A stretch of DNA of 64,000 nucleotides from Tessaracoccus flavus (lineage in GTDB: Bacteria > Actinomycetota > Actinomycetes > Propionibacteriales > Propionibacteriaceae), in contig NZ_CP019605.1 in NCBI RefSeq assembly GCF_001997295.1, forward strand, positions 806,001-870,000, read 5' to 3'. Both the position numbers and the translations under genes were made by a program. The notes under the pieces are model-generated. The model saw only the letters and a list, made by a program, of their open reading frames with translations. It was not told the DNA's origin and searched no databases. This document shows positions 17,647 through 26,570 of the stretch, piece by piece; within the stretch, counting starts at the first letter, position 1, and each line of letters begins with the position of its first letter.

Positions 17647-19344
17647 TCAGTGCAGCTCGCGCGGAGGCGTCGAGCCTGAGCCGACCGCTACGTGATCATC
17701 GTCGTGGTGGTGAGCCGCCTCGATCTCGGCCGCAGTCGGTTTGGCGATCTCGTGGCCCAGATACCACCTGGACAGGCGCGCGCGGAGCTTGCTGATGCCG
17801 CCACGACGGGCGACGCCCGAGGCGTCCGTGCTGCCACCGGCAACGAGCGGCTTGTGCTGCAGGTGCTGCGTGAGGACGAACTGCTCGTCGTGGCTGAGCG
17901 GCAGGTGATCCTCGTAGTAGCGGCCCTCCGGCGTGCGGATGATGACGCCGGACTCGGAGCCGTGGAGCGCACGCTCGCGGTCGGCACGCTGCAGGGACAG
18001 GCAGATCCGCTTCGTGATGATGTAGGCGATCACGGGGCCGACGAACACGGCGACTCGCAGGAACATCGTGATCGCGTTCAGGTCGAGGTAGAACCGTGTC
18101 GCGATGATGTCGTTGCCGCCACCGATGAAGAACAGCCCGTAGGCGGTGATCCCCGCCACCCCGAGCGCAGTGCGCGTGGGGGCGTTGCGCGGCCGGTCGA
18201 GGAGATGGTGCTCCCGCTTGTCGCCGGTCAGCCAGGCCTCGATGAACGGCCACACGCCCAGCGCAGTGAAGAGCAGGCCCATGAGCCCCACACCGGGGAG
18301 GAACACCGCCCAGGTCCACGTGGTGCCGAGGAGGTAGCTTTCCCAGGCCGGCATGATGCGGATCGCGCCCTCGACCCAGCCCATGTACCAGTCGGGCTGG
18401 GACCCGGCGGTGACCTTGGCCGGATCGTAGGGGCCATAGGTCCACACGGGGTTGATCTGGAACAGGCCACCCATGAGCACCAGGACGCCGAAGACGATGA
18501 AGAAGAAGCCGCCGGCCTTCGCCATGTAGACGGGGAAGAGCGGGTAGCCCACCACGTTGTTCTCCGTGCGGCCGGGGCCCGGGTACTGGGTGTGCTTGTG
18601 GTAGACCACGAGCGCCAGGTGCGCCGAGATGAGACCGAGCAGGAGCCCGGGGATCAGCAGGATGTGGGCCATGTAGAGGCGCGAGATGATCAGGCCGCCG
18701 GGGTACTCCCCGCCGAAGACGAAGAACTCGGCCCACGTGCCGATGATCGGGATGGAGCGGATCAGCCCGTCGACGAAGCGGAGGCCAGTGCCCGAAAGCA
18801 GGTCGTCGGGCAGCGAGTAGCCGGTGAAGCCCGCCATCAGCGACATGGATAGCAGCCCGACGCCGATCAGCCAGTTCACCTCGCGGGGCTTACGGAACGC
18901 GCCGGTGAAGAAGACGCGCAGCATGTGCACCGTGGCCGAGGCCACGAAGAGCAGCGCCGCCCAGTGGTGGATCTGGCGCACGAGGAGACCGCCGCGCACA
19001 TCGAAGGAGATGTTCAACGTCGAGGCGAAGGCCTCCGAGACGGGCATGCCCTTGAGGAGCTGGTAGGAGCCGTCGTAGTGGATCTCCGCCATCGACGGCT
19101 TGAACCAGATGGTCAGGAAGACGCCGGTCAGCAGCAGGACGATGAAGGAGTAGAGCGCGATCTCGCCGAGCAGGAACGACCAGTGGTCCGGGAAGACCTT
19201 GCGGAGTCCCGCTTTGCCGATCTTGCCGAGCCCGAGCCGCTCGTCGGCCCAGCCGAGCGCGCCGGGAGCCCCGCCGCCCTTGCGGGGGGCCTGCTGGGCC
19301 TCGATGGCGGGGGAGGCGTCAACGACGCTGGTGGGCTTGGCCAT
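17647..19344 (-). CDS. qcrB: Cytochrome bc1 complex cytochrome b subunit (QcrB)
   Basis: 565 residues. It holds hemes bL and bH and both quinone sites. Visible are the paired heme histidines (RQIHHWAALLF and TVHMLRVFFTG; SAHLALVVYHKH for the second pair), GYSLPDDLLSGTGLRF at the Qo side and the PEW-equivalent loop QPDWYMGWVEG. Eight helices and the long actinobacterial C-terminal tail are present. ATG 19344 overlaps the qcrA stop (GTGATG), with GTG 19347 also possible. Last gene of the ctaE-qcrC-qcrA-qcrB operon. This subunit is the family target of bc1 inhibitors such as Q203 in mycobacteria. Confidence 0.97.
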   Translation of the reverse strand: MAKPTSVVDASPAIEAQQAPRKGGGAPGALGWADERLGLGKIGKAGLRKVFPDHWSFLLGEIALYSFIVLLLTGVFLTIWFKPSMAEIHYDGSYQLLKGMPVSEAFASTLNISFDVRGGLLVRQIHHWAALLFVASATVHMLRVFFTGAFRKPREVNWLIGVGLLSMSLMAGFTGYSLPDDLLSGTGLRFVDGLIRSIPIIGTWAEFFVFGGEYPGGLIISRLYMAHILLIPGLLLGLISAHLALVVYHKHTQYPGPGRTENNVVGYPLFPVYMAKAGGFFFIVFGVLVLMGGLFQINPVWTYGPYDPAKVTAGSQPDWYMGWVEGAIRIMPAWESYLLGTTWTWAVFLPGVGLMGLLFTALGVWPFIEAWLTGDKREHHLLDRPRNAPTRTALGVAGITAYGLFFIGGGNDIIATRFYLDLNAITMFLRVAVFVGPVIAYIITKRICLSLQRADRERALHGSESGVIIRTPEGRYYEDHLPLSHDEQFVLTQHLQHKPLVAGGSTDASGVARRGGISKLRARLSRWYLGHEIAKPTAAEIEAAHHHDDDHVAVGSGSTPPRELH

Positions 19345-20408
19345 CACTGGTCACCGTCCTTGAAATCGTTGCGCGAATCGCGCTCGAAGTAGCTGGGGCC
19401 GACGGGGACGCTGAAGTCGCCCTGAGCGACGAGGTAACCGTCCTGGTTCACCTTGATGGCGAGCTGCGGGAGTGCACGCGCGGCCGGGCCGAAGACGGGG
19501 ACACCGCTGTTGCCCAGATCGAAGGTGGACTGGTGGCAGGGGCACAGCAGGTGGTGCGTCTGACGCTCCCACAGCGAGATGGGGCATCCGACGTGCGTGC
19601 AGATCTTGGAGTAGGCGAGGATGCCGCTGACGTGCCAGTCCTTGCGCGACTCGGGGATCTTGATCGAGTTGGGATCCATCCGGACCACGATGATCGCGGC
19701 CTTGGCCTTCGCCTGGTGCGCCTCGACGCCGTGCAACTCCCGCAGGTTCTCCGGCTGCGCGTTGACGAGCTGGCCGATCTCGATGTCCTCGGGGCGGAGC
19801 TTGACCCAGTTCTCGTCGTTGACGAGGACGACGTCCTCGGCCCAGATGGTCCGCTCGATCGTCTGCTCGCGCACGCGCTTCGTCGGGTGGGGTCCCATGT
19901 CCGCGAGGAGCACGAGTGCGGGCACCACTGAGATCCCGAGCGCCCCGCCGAGGGCCCCGAGCAGCAGCTTCCGGCGGCGGACGCCCGACTGCTCGACGCC
20001 CTGGTCGTACAGTGCGCCCAGCGCTGCCCGGTCCTCGGCGGAGGTCGCCGCGGTGTGGCGGAACTCCACCGACTCCTCGTCACCCATGAGCACGCGTGCC
20101 CATTGGATGACGGCCACGCCGATGAGCGTGACGGCGAGGCCTGCGGTGAGGCCGAGGCCGACGTTGAGGGCGCTGGCCCGGATGATGCCGAAGTCGAGCA
20201 CCATGTCCTTCGGCACCGCGAAGTAGATGACGACGAACGCGATGGCCAGCAGCGGTACGAGGCCGAGCATGGTCAGGATCGCCAGATAGGCCCGGTTCCC
20301 GGCGCCCTCGTTGACGTCCGTGTAGCGCGGGATGTGCTCTTCCAGCCCCGGGTTCGCCACGCTGTGGCCCAGGTCTGGGTCGTGCACCGGGAGGTTGTCG
20401 TGGCTCAT
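19344..20408 (-). CDS. qcrA: Cytochrome bc1 complex Rieske iron-sulfur subunit (QcrA)
   Basis: 354 residues with three transmembrane helices, as in actinobacterial Rieske proteins. The [2Fe-2S] motifs are CTHVGCPIS near residue 267 and CPCHQSTFD near residue 288. It shuttles electrons from quinol at QcrB to QcrC. A signal-like KLLLGALGGALGIS follows SGVRRR, resembling the Tat-dependent third helix of these proteins. It overlaps qcrC at its start and qcrB at its end. Confidence 0.97.
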   Translation of the reverse strand: MSHDNLPVHDPDLGHSVANPGLEEHIPRYTDVNEGAGNRAYLAILTMLGLVPLLAIAFVVIYFAVPKDMVLDFGIIRASALNVGLGLTAGLAVTLIGVAVIQWARVLMGDEESVEFRHTAATSAEDRAALGALYDQGVEQSGVRRRKLLLGALGGALGISVVPALVLLADMGPHPTKRVREQTIERTIWAEDVVLVNDENWVKLRPEDIEIGQLVNAQPENLRELHGVEAHQAKAKAAIIVVRMDPNSIKIPESRKDWHVSGILAYSKICTHVGCPISLWERQTHHLLCPCHQSTFDLGNSGVPVFGPAARALPQLAIKVNQDGYLVAQGDFSVPVGPSYFERDSRNDFKDGDQ

Positions 20409-21214
20409 CGGGCGCGAGCCCCCTTCTTAGCGATCCAGGTGGCGATCAGCGCGAAGCCGCCGATGCCGATGATGAAGGCCCAGAAGCCCTCGGAGACTGG
20501 TCCGGCGTCACCCATGGTGATGCCGCCGTAGTTGGCCTGCTCCTCGGCACCATTGAGGTAGGCGATGATCTCGGCCACACTCTCGTCGGGCATGACCTCC
20601 TTGGAGAACAGCGGCATCTGCTGCGGTCCGGTCCGCACGGCCTCATAGATGTGGACGTCGGAGGTCTCCGCCAGGGAGGGAGCGAACTTGCCGTTGGGCA
20701 TTGCGCCGCCGCCGCCCACGATGCCGTGGCATGCCGAGCAGTTGGCGCGGAAGAGGGCGCCGCCGCGGGCGATCGCCTCGGCCTTCTCGTCGCCTTCGAG
20801 GGACAGGGTGTAGGCGGATTCGGCGGGGATTCCGGGGCCGGGGCCGAGCGTGGCGACGTAGGCGGCCACCGCCTCGATCTGTTCCTGCGTGTAGTTCACC
20901 TTGCGGGCGGGCAGCTGCGCCTCCTGGCGGGCGGCCGGCATGCGTCCTGTGCCCATCTGGAAGTCGACGGAGGCCGCGCCGACACCGATCAGGCTCGGCC
21001 CCTGGGAGGTGCCCTCGCCGCCGAGCCCGTGGCAGGACGAGCAGGTGAAGTCGAACAGGGCCTTGCCCTCTTCGATCTGCTGGGTCATCTCGGTCTCCGC
21101 GGACGAGCGCTGCGGGCTCACGGCGGAGTAGCTGAGACCGACCAGGAGGAGAGCCAGGATCAGCAGGAGCGGCCTGGCCGCCCCGTGCCGTCTGAGGGTG
21201 GAAAAGATCTGCAC
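20405..21214 (-). CDS. qcrC: Cytochrome bc1 complex diheme cytochrome c subunit (QcrC)
   Basis: 269 residues. Two heme c sites are visible, CSSCH near residue 56 and CSACH near residue 154, the fused dicytochrome typical of actinobacteria, which replaces soluble cytochrome c and feeds the CuA site of CtaC. It has an N-terminal signal/anchor (PLLLILALLLVGLSYSAV) and a C-terminal membrane helix. GTG 21214 has GGGAG eight bases upstream; the longer frame to 21322 shadows ctaE. Confidence 0.97.
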   Translation of the reverse strand: MQIFSTLRRHGAARPLLLILALLLVGLSYSAVSPQRSSAETEMTQQIEEGKALFDFTCSSCHGLGGEGTSQGPSLIGVGAASVDFQMGTGRMPAARQEAQLPARKVNYTQEQIEAVAAYVATLGPGPGIPAESAYTLSLEGDEKAEAIARGGALFRANCSACHGIVGGGGAMPNGKFAPSLAETSDVHIYEAVRTGPQQMPLFSKEVMPDESVAEIIAYLNGAEEQANYGGITMGDAGPVSEGFWAFIIGIGGFALIATWIAKKGARAR

Positions 21215-21236
21215 GATGAAGTCTCCCGGTCTTTCG

Positions 21237-21941
21237 TCAGCGGAGGAAGTACAAGACGCCGAACAGGATGATCCAGATGACGTCGACGAAGTGCCAGTAG
21301 TAGGACACGACGTGGGCGCCAACGGTCTGCTCGTGGGTGTGGGTGCGGGTCATGTAGGAGCGTGCCAGCACGTACCACATGGCGACGATGCCACCGAAGA
21401 CGTGGATACCGTGGAAACCGGTGGCGAGGAAGAAGACGGACCAGTACTGGTTCGTGGAGATGGTGTAGCCCTCGCTGAACAGCGTGAAGTACTCCCACAC
21501 CTGCCCGGCGATGAAGACCGACCCGAGGATCGCCGTGATGATGAACCCCTCGCGCATGCCCCACCTGAGGGGGTTCAGCCACGAGCCGCTGACCCTGCGC
21601 GCCTCCGCCGCGTTGGCCGCGAGCTGGCAGGTGACCGAACTCAGCACCAGGATCGCGGTGTTGACGCTGGCGAACGCCACGTCGAGGTGAGCGGTGTTCG
21701 TCTCCCACAGCGACGCCACCCCGGCGGAGGCCGCGGCCTCATTGGTGAGGTTGCGGATCCAGAAGTAGGCGGCGAACAGCGCAGCGAAGAACATGAGCTC
21801 GCTGGCGAGCCAGACGATGACCCCGACCGAGACGGTGTCAGGTCGGCCGTAGGGCTTGTTCAGACGTGCAGAGGGCAACTGGTGGATCGCGCCCGACGGC
21901 AACTCCGTTGGTGCGATCAGATCTTCATGTTTCGTGGCCAC
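21237..21941 (-). CDS. ctaE: Cytochrome c oxidase subunit III (CtaE)
   Basis: Subunit III of the aa3 oxidase, 234 residues from GTG 21941, with five hydrophobic helices in the five-helix actinobacterial form. Typical segments are SVGVIVWLASELMFFAALFA, TGFHGIHVFGG (with the conserved His) and YYWHFVDVIWIILF at the C-terminus. ATG 22019 in the same frame is an alternative start but adds an Arg-rich stretch that does not look coding. First gene of the ctaE-qcrCAB operon, with qcrC beginning 23 bp downstream. Confidence 0.95.
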   Translation of the reverse strand: MATKHEDLIAPTELPSGAIHQLPSARLNKPYGRPDTVSVGVIVWLASELMFFAALFAAYFWIRNLTNEAAASAGVASLWETNTAHLDVAFASVNTAILVLSSVTCQLAANAAEARRVSGSWLNPLRWGMREGFIITAILGSVFIAGQVWEYFTLFSEGYTISTNQYWSVFFLATGFHGIHVFGGIVAMWYVLARSYMTRTHTHEQTVGAHVVSYYWHFVDVIWIILFGVLYFLR

Positions 21942-22005
21942 GCCGTCATTATTGCCGGAAAAAACGTATTGGTCACGCCGACCGCGCGAATCAAGACGAC
22001 CCCGG

Positions 22006-22042
22006 TTGGGATCCGCCATGGGCCAGTGCGATAATGCGCCCT
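22006..22042 (+). promoter_or_regulatory. Leaderless promoter of the ctaG-like gene
   Basis: TTGGGA at 22006, an 18-bp spacer, then GATAAT at 22030-22035. Seven bases later is ATG 22043, so transcription would start at the start codon. No ribosome binding site is present. Confidence 0.65.
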
Positions 22043-23014
22043 ATGTTTACCGGGGTTTTGGCCACTTTTCCGCTGCACGCCAAGCCCGACGACGACATCA
22101 TCCCGCTCGAGGGCGCCCGCTACTTCACGGCCTGGGAGTTCCCCCCCTGGGCGGTCCTGATGCTGGTGACGGTGGCGGGGCTGTATCTGTGGGGAGTCCT
22201 CACCCTGCGCAGGCGCGGCGACGCCTGGCCGGTCGTGCGCACGATCTCCTTCGTCGGCCTGGGGCTCGGCTCCATCGCCGTGGCGAGCTTCTCCTTCCTC
22301 GGCGTCTACGACACGGTGCTGTTCTGGACCCACATGATCCAGCACATGCTGCTCAACATGATCGCCCCGGTGTTCCTCGTCTACGGCGCCCCCGCGACCC
22401 TGGCGCTTCGTGCCCTGCCCAAGCGGCAGCGAGGATGGCTGCTCGCCGTCCTGCACTCGATGGTGGCCAAGATCCTGCTGTTTCCGCCGCTCACGACCGG
22501 GCTCATGGTCGCCAGTCCCTTCGCGCTGTACATGACCGGGTGGTACGAGCTGACCCTGCGCAACGACTTCTTCCACGATTCGCTGCACCTCTATCTCGTC
22601 ACCGTCGGCACGCTCTTCTTCTTCCCCCTGCTCGGGGTCGACCCGGTGCCGATCAAGATGCCCTACCCGATCCGCATCCTGCTGTTCTTCCTCACCATGC
22701 CGTTCCATGCCTTCCTTGGCGTCACGATCATGGGTTCCAGCAGGCTCATCGCGGAGGAGTGGTATCTGGCTTTCGATCGCGATTGGGGCCTGGCGCCGCT
22801 CACCGACCAGACCTACGCGGGCGGGCTGATGTGGGCCACCGGCGACCTCACGATGCTCGCCGCGATGATCACGATCTTCGTCCAGTGGATCAAGGAGTCG
22901 AACCGCGAGGCCAAGCGCGTGGACCGTGCCCTCGACCGCGAGGACGCCGCGCGCGCCAGGGCTGCACGACTTGGCTACGATGAGCCTGTCAGCGACAACC
23001 ACGCGAAGGAATGA
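22043..23014 (+). CDS. CtaG-like cytochrome c oxidase assembly protein
   Basis: 323 residues, about seven transmembrane helices. Family features are the His-rich HMIQHMLLNMIAPVFLVYGAP, HSMVAKILLF, HDSLHLYLVTVGTLFFFPLLG and MPFHAFLGVTIM segments of the caa3-type CtaG copper/assembly proteins. It is divergent from ctaE and probably serves maturation of the oxidase encoded here. The start is set by the leaderless promoter; ATG 22034 overlaps the -10 and is unlikely. It ends in a charged tail overlapping the next open frame (ATGA). Confidence 0.88.
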   Translation: MFTGVLATFPLHAKPDDDIIPLEGARYFTAWEFPPWAVLMLVTVAGLYLWGVLTLRRRGDAWPVVRTISFVGLGLGSIAVASFSFLGVYDTVLFWTHMIQHMLLNMIAPVFLVYGAPATLALRALPKRQRGWLLAVLHSMVAKILLFPPLTTGLMVASPFALYMTGWYELTLRNDFFHDSLHLYLVTVGTLFFFPLLGVDPVPIKMPYPIRILLFFLTMPFHAFLGVTIMGSSRLIAEEWYLAFDRDWGLAPLTDQTYAGGLMWATGDLTMLAAMITIFVQWIKESNREAKRVDRALDREDAARARAARLGYDEPVSDNHAKE

Positions 23015-23019
23015 CCAAC

Positions 23020-23427
23020 ATGAGCGAAGCCCCCGCCAAGGTGCTTGTTTTCTCGGACGATCGCAACGTGCGCGAACAGATCCGGCTGACGCTGGGCCGC
23101 AAGGTTGCCTCGGATCTGCCCGACATCGAGGTGTTCGAGGTCGCCACCCAGGGGGCACTGCTGCGTGCGCTGGACACGGATCTGGGTTACGCGCTCATGA
23201 TCTTCGACGGCAATGCCCAGCCGTCGGGCGGCTTCGGCCTGGCCCACCAGGTCAAGGAGGAGTACGCCGACTCGCCCCCCATCATGCTGCTGATCTCCCG
23301 TGAGGCCGACGCCTGGCTGGCGACCTGGGCGCGCGCCGAGGCCGTCGCGCCGTTCCCCATCGACCCTGTGACGATGCCGCAACAGGCGGCCAACCTGATC
23401 CGCGCCCGGCTGGCGCAGGTCGCTTGA
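23020..23427 (+). CDS. Receiver-like protein without the conserved lysine (pseudo-receiver)
   Basis: 135 residues. The fold pattern is that of a response-regulator receiver: VLVFSDDRNVREQIRLTL with the acidic pair, LMIFDGNAQPSGG with the putative phospho-Asp and IMLLISREADAWL. At the place of the conserved Lys the protein reads APFPIDPVT, so the lysine is missing, and there is no output domain. AAGGA nine bases upstream of ATG 23020 supports this start over ATG 23011. Coupled to ctaG upstream and trpD downstream (TGATG). A small conserved actinobacterial companion of trpD; function unknown. Confidence 0.7.
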   Translation: MSEAPAKVLVFSDDRNVREQIRLTLGRKVASDLPDIEVFEVATQGALLRALDTDLGYALMIFDGNAQPSGGFGLAHQVKEEYADSPPIMLLISREADAWLATWARAEAVAPFPIDPVTMPQQAANLIRARLAQVA

Positions 23428-24464
23428 TGTCGGGGTACACCTGGCCTGACATCCTCACCGGCCTCGTTCGGCGCGAGGGCCTCGAGGCCACCGCCGCCAC
23501 GTGGGCGCTCAACGAGATCTTCGCCGGCCGCGCCTCCGACGTGCAGATCGCGGCCATGTTGACCGCCCTGCGGGCCAAGGGGGAGAGCGAGGACGAGATC
23601 TCCGGCCTGGCCGACGCGATGCTGGCCAACGCCATGCCGATCGCGCTCGATCCCGACGCCGTGGACGTGGTCGGCACTGGGGGAGACCGCGCCAACACCG
23701 TCAACATCTCGACGATGGCGGCCATCGTCGCCGCCGGTGCTGGGGCCAAGGTCGTGAAGCACGGCTCGCGCGCCGCGTCGTCGCAGTCCGGCACCGCCGA
23801 CACCCTCGAGGCGCTCGGGGTCAGGATCGACCTGGAGCCGAACCGTCAGGCCACCGTCCTGGACGAGGCGGGGATCGTGTTCCTCTTCGCCCAGCATTAC
23901 CACCCCGCGATGAGGAACGTCGCCGGGGTGCGCAAGGCGCTCGGCATCCAGACCACCTTCAACTTCATCGGCCCTCTCGCCAACCCCGCGCAACCGCGCG
24001 CCATGGCGCTCGGCGTGGCCAACGACGCTGTCGCCCCCGTCATCGCCCGCGTGTTGGCCGAGAGGGGCACGCGCGGGATGGTGTTCCGCGGGTTCGACGG
24101 GCTCGATGAGCTCACCACGACGTCGTCGTCGGACGTGTGGATGATCGCGGAGGGCCGCGTGCACCGCACGACGCTCGACCCGGTGGATCTCGACCTGGAG
24201 CCTGCTGCCCCCCATGACTTGGCCGGAGGCGAACCGGCGCACAACGCGCAGGTGGCCCGAGACACGATGAACGGGAAGGCGGGCCCCGTCCGCGACATCG
24301 TCGTGCTCAACGCCGCCGCCGCACTGCTCTCCTACCGCGGCATCTCCACGGTGGAGCCGCTCGTCGATCAGCTCCGCGGGCCGCTCAAGGCAGCGCAGGA
24401 GGCCATCGACTCGGGTCGGGCGGCGACGACGCTCGAGACGTGGGTCGCCGCTACCCAGCGATAG
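23427..24464 (+). CDS. trpD: Anthranilate phosphoribosyltransferase (TrpD)
   Basis: 345 residues. Transfers phosphoribose from PRPP to anthranilate in tryptophan synthesis. Motifs: DVVGTGGDRANTVNIST (PRPP pyrophosphate loop), KHGSRAASSQSGTAD, HPAMRNVAGVRKALG and FNFIGPLANPA. ATG overlaps the stop of the pseudo-receiver gene. The other trp genes are not here, as in mycobacteria where trpD also sits beside ctaE. Its 3' end overlaps the convergent prepilin peptidase by 14 bp. Confidence 0.96.
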   Translation: MSGYTWPDILTGLVRREGLEATAATWALNEIFAGRASDVQIAAMLTALRAKGESEDEISGLADAMLANAMPIALDPDAVDVVGTGGDRANTVNISTMAAIVAAGAGAKVVKHGSRAASSQSGTADTLEALGVRIDLEPNRQATVLDEAGIVFLFAQHYHPAMRNVAGVRKALGIQTTFNFIGPLANPAQPRAMALGVANDAVAPVIARVLAERGTRGMVFRGFDGLDELTTTSSSDVWMIAEGRVHRTTLDPVDLDLEPAAPHDLAGGEPAHNAQVARDTMNGKAGPVRDIVVLNAAAALLSYRGISTVEPLVDQLRGPLKAAQEAIDSGRAATTLETWVAATQR

Positions 24465-25083
24465 CCTGCGCCACGATCGGGCCCAGCCAGAGGGCAGGCC
24501 CGTACGGGAAGTGGGCCGGGCGGGCCCGGTCGCGGCGGGCCCAGAGGGCGTGCGCGATCCCGTGGACTGCGCCGAGCACGGTGCCTGCCAGCAACGAGGC
24601 GGCCCAGCCGCTCGCGCCGCCGAGGCCCGCGACGGCGCCGACGAGGAATGCCAGCCGGACGTCACCGAACCCGAGCGCGGCGGTGACGCGCCACGCGGTG
24701 TACAGGAACAAGCCGGCCGCGGCGGCTCCGGCCGCGGCGGCGACGGCCGTGCGCCAATCCGTCAAGGCCACCGCGATCCAACCAGCCGCCATGCCGGCGG
24801 CGGCCAGCCAGTGCAGTCTCTTCGGCAGCCAGGTCGTTCGGAGATCCACGTAGACCAACGGGGCCCCAAGCCCGAGGTAGGGCAGCCAGAGCATCCAGTG
24901 GAGCGGCTCGACGCCCGCGACGAGGCCTGCCAGCAGCGTCGTCGCGGCGATGGCGATCCAGCTCCACGGGGTGGACAGCGACGCGAAGTCCGGCGCCTCG
25001 GGGTCGGCGACGCGCACGCGCGGCACGACCCAAGCGAGCACCGCGACGGCCAGCAACGCCGCGCCCACCGCCGGTTCCCACAT
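24451..25083 (-). CDS. Type IV prepilin peptidase-like protein (A24 family)
   Basis: 210 residues, about six transmembrane helices. The two catalytic Asp sites of A24 aspartyl proteases are present in YVDLRTTWLPKRL and GFGDVRLA (the GxGD motif). The N-terminal methylase domain of classical PilD is absent, so it is the short form that processes Flp/tad-type or competence pseudopilins. No pilin gene lies in this window, so the substrate is unknown. ATG 25083 follows an in-frame GTG at 25086. Confidence 0.85.
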   Translation of the reverse strand: MWEPAVGAALLAVAVLAWVVPRVRVADPEAPDFASLSTPWSWIAIAATTLLAGLVAGVEPLHWMLWLPYLGLGAPLVYVDLRTTWLPKRLHWLAAAGMAAGWIAVALTDWRTAVAAAAGAAAAGLFLYTAWRVTAALGFGDVRLAFLVGAVAGLGGASGWAASLLAGTVLGAVHGIAHALWARRDRARPAHFPYGPALWLGPIVAQAIAG

Positions 25084-25159
25084 CACGCCCCCACCTTAGG
25101 GCGAGCGCCCGTCCGACCCGCTGCTTTCCTTCGGCCTGGGGATAACTGGGGCACGGGAG

Positions 25160-25239
25160 TTGAGCAAGTGAGATGGGTGAACGTTTCAAAACGACGTCAC
25201 CCCGGCGTGTCGCGGCGTCGACCCATCTCAATTGCTCAA
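25160..25239. repeat. 19-bp inverted repeat with 42-bp spacer in a divergent intergenic region
   Basis: TTGAGCAAGTGAGATGGGT (25160-25178) and ACCCATCTCAATTGCTCAA (25221-25239) are complementary at 18 of 19 positions. The spacer includes CGTTTCAAAACGACGTC. The element lies between the prepilin peptidase and the YcaQ-like gene and resembles an operator pair or a small palindromic repeat. Confidence 0.85.
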
Positions 25240-25280
25240 GTCAGCTCCTGCCGACGGCCCAGCGGAGAGGCCGGGGCGCG

Positions 25281-25292
25281 TAGGCTTCGACG
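25281..25292 (+). promoter_or_regulatory. Leaderless -10 of the YcaQ-like gene
   Basis: TAGGCT at 25281-25286 is followed by six bases and then GTG 25293. There is no ribosome binding site, so transcript and reading frame should start together. Confidence 0.5.
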
Positions 25293-26495
25293 GTGCCCCG
25301 ACGTCTCACACTCGCCGCCGCCCGCCGTGTCGCCGTCGCGGCGCAGGGGCTCGCCGCCCCGCGGCCATCCCGCATCGGACCCGCGGCGCTCGGGCGCGCG
25401 ATCGGACGCATGGGAGTGCTCCAGCTTGACTCCGTCAACGTCTTCGAACGTTCCCACTACATCCCCCTCTGGTCGCGGTTGGGCCCCTACGACAAGGCGG
25501 TGCTCGACCGCCTCCTGCACCACGATGCGGGCGGCGCGACGCTGGGCGCCTACACCGAATACACCGCGCACGAGGCCACGGTGCTGCCCGTGGCGGACTG
25601 GCCGCTCTGGGCTTGGCACCGGGCACGGCCGGAACGGCCGCGATACGAGCAGTGGCAGCGCGAGAACGCCTCGCTGCTCGACGAGGTGCGCGCCGAGTTC
25701 GCCGAACGAGGGCCGGCGCGCGTGCGTGATCTGGACCACCCCGACAACGTGGCCCTGGGCTCCGGGTGGTGGAACAAGAACCGCGTGCACAGCGCCGCGA
25801 CCGCGCTGTTTCGCCGCGGGGATCTGGTGGTGGTCGGACGCCGGCGGTTCGAGAGGGTGTTGGCTCCGGCCAGCGTCCTCCCCGTGGAGGCGCGCTCTGA
25901 CGTCGCCGAGGCCGACGCCGTCCTGGAACTGATCCGCCGGGCGGCCCGGGCGTACGGGGTGGCGACACTGGACGACCTGGCCGACTATCCACGACTGTCG
26001 GTGTCGACGGCGAAGGCGGCCGTCACCCGGCTGGAGGAGGCCGGCGAACTCGAGCCCGTCGTCGTCGCGGGATGGGACCGACCCGCCTGGCTCGCCGCCG
26101 GAACGACGGTGCCGCGCACCACCGCGGCCGCCGCGATCCTGTCCCCGTTCGACCCACTCATCTGGTACCGGCCGAGGGTGGAGAGGCTCTTCGGGATGAG
26201 GTACCGGATCTCGATCTACACGCCCGCCGCACAGCGCGAGCACGGCTACTACGTCATGCCCGTCCTCATCGACGACGAACTCGTCGGCCGGGTGGACCTC
26301 AAGAGCGATCGGGGCGCCGGGGCGCTCCGGGTGCAGCACGCCCACGTCGAGGGGCACGCCGCCCGCAGGGCACCGCAGTTGGCAACGCGACTCGCGCCGT
26401 TGCTGCAGGAGGCCGCGAGTTGGCAGGGCCTCACCGGGGTGACGGTCAGCGGCGCGGGCACCTGGGCGGCCGACGTGGGGCGCGCTTTGAGCTAG
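25293..26495 (+). CDS. YcaQ/AlkX-like winged-helix DNA glycosylase
   Basis: 400 residues of the HTH_42 family (AlkZ/YcaQ), which unhooks bulky lesions or interstrand crosslinks from DNA. The catalytic loop reads LQLDSVNV, a Q-x-D type as in YcaQ rather than the Q-x-Q of AlkZ. Three winged-helix units are suggested, with VNVFERSHYIPLWSRLG, NKNRVHSAATALFRRGDL and LILSPFDPL-like AAAAILSPFDPLIWYRPRVERLFG marking family blocks. GTG 25293 is supported by a leaderless promoter. No biosynthetic cluster nearby, so a housekeeping repair role is likely. Confidence 0.87.
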   Translation: MPRRLTLAAARRVAVAAQGLAAPRPSRIGPAALGRAIGRMGVLQLDSVNVFERSHYIPLWSRLGPYDKAVLDRLLHHDAGGATLGAYTEYTAHEATVLPVADWPLWAWHRARPERPRYEQWQRENASLLDEVRAEFAERGPARVRDLDHPDNVALGSGWWNKNRVHSAATALFRRGDLVVVGRRRFERVLAPASVLPVEARSDVAEADAVLELIRRAARAYGVATLDDLADYPRLSVSTAKAAVTRLEEAGELEPVVVAGWDRPAWLAAGTTVPRTTAAAAILSPFDPLIWYRPRVERLFGMRYRISIYTPAAQREHGYYVMPVLIDDELVGRVDLKSDRGAGALRVQHAHVEGHAARRAPQLATRLAPLLQEAASWQGLTGVTVSGAGTWAADVGRALS

Positions 26496-26519
26496 AACCC
26501 GTCCTACCCGCAGACGCAG

Positions 26520-26552
26520 TTGGGCGGCACCCCGTGAGGTGCCGCCCAACTG
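26520..26552. terminator. Bidirectional terminator between convergent genes
   Basis: TTGGGCGGCACC pairs with GGTGCCGCCCAA around a 6-base loop and is followed by CTGTCTT on the plus strand. It serves the YcaQ-like gene and the convergent sunset-domain gene. Confidence 0.85.
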
Positions 26553-26570
26553 TCTTGTAGTGGTGTGGAG

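Noticed and set aside
17165..17795. Plus-strand frames across the periodic element
   Set aside because: Repetitive Arg/Pro-rich translations with no start signal; the bases are explained by the inverted repeats.
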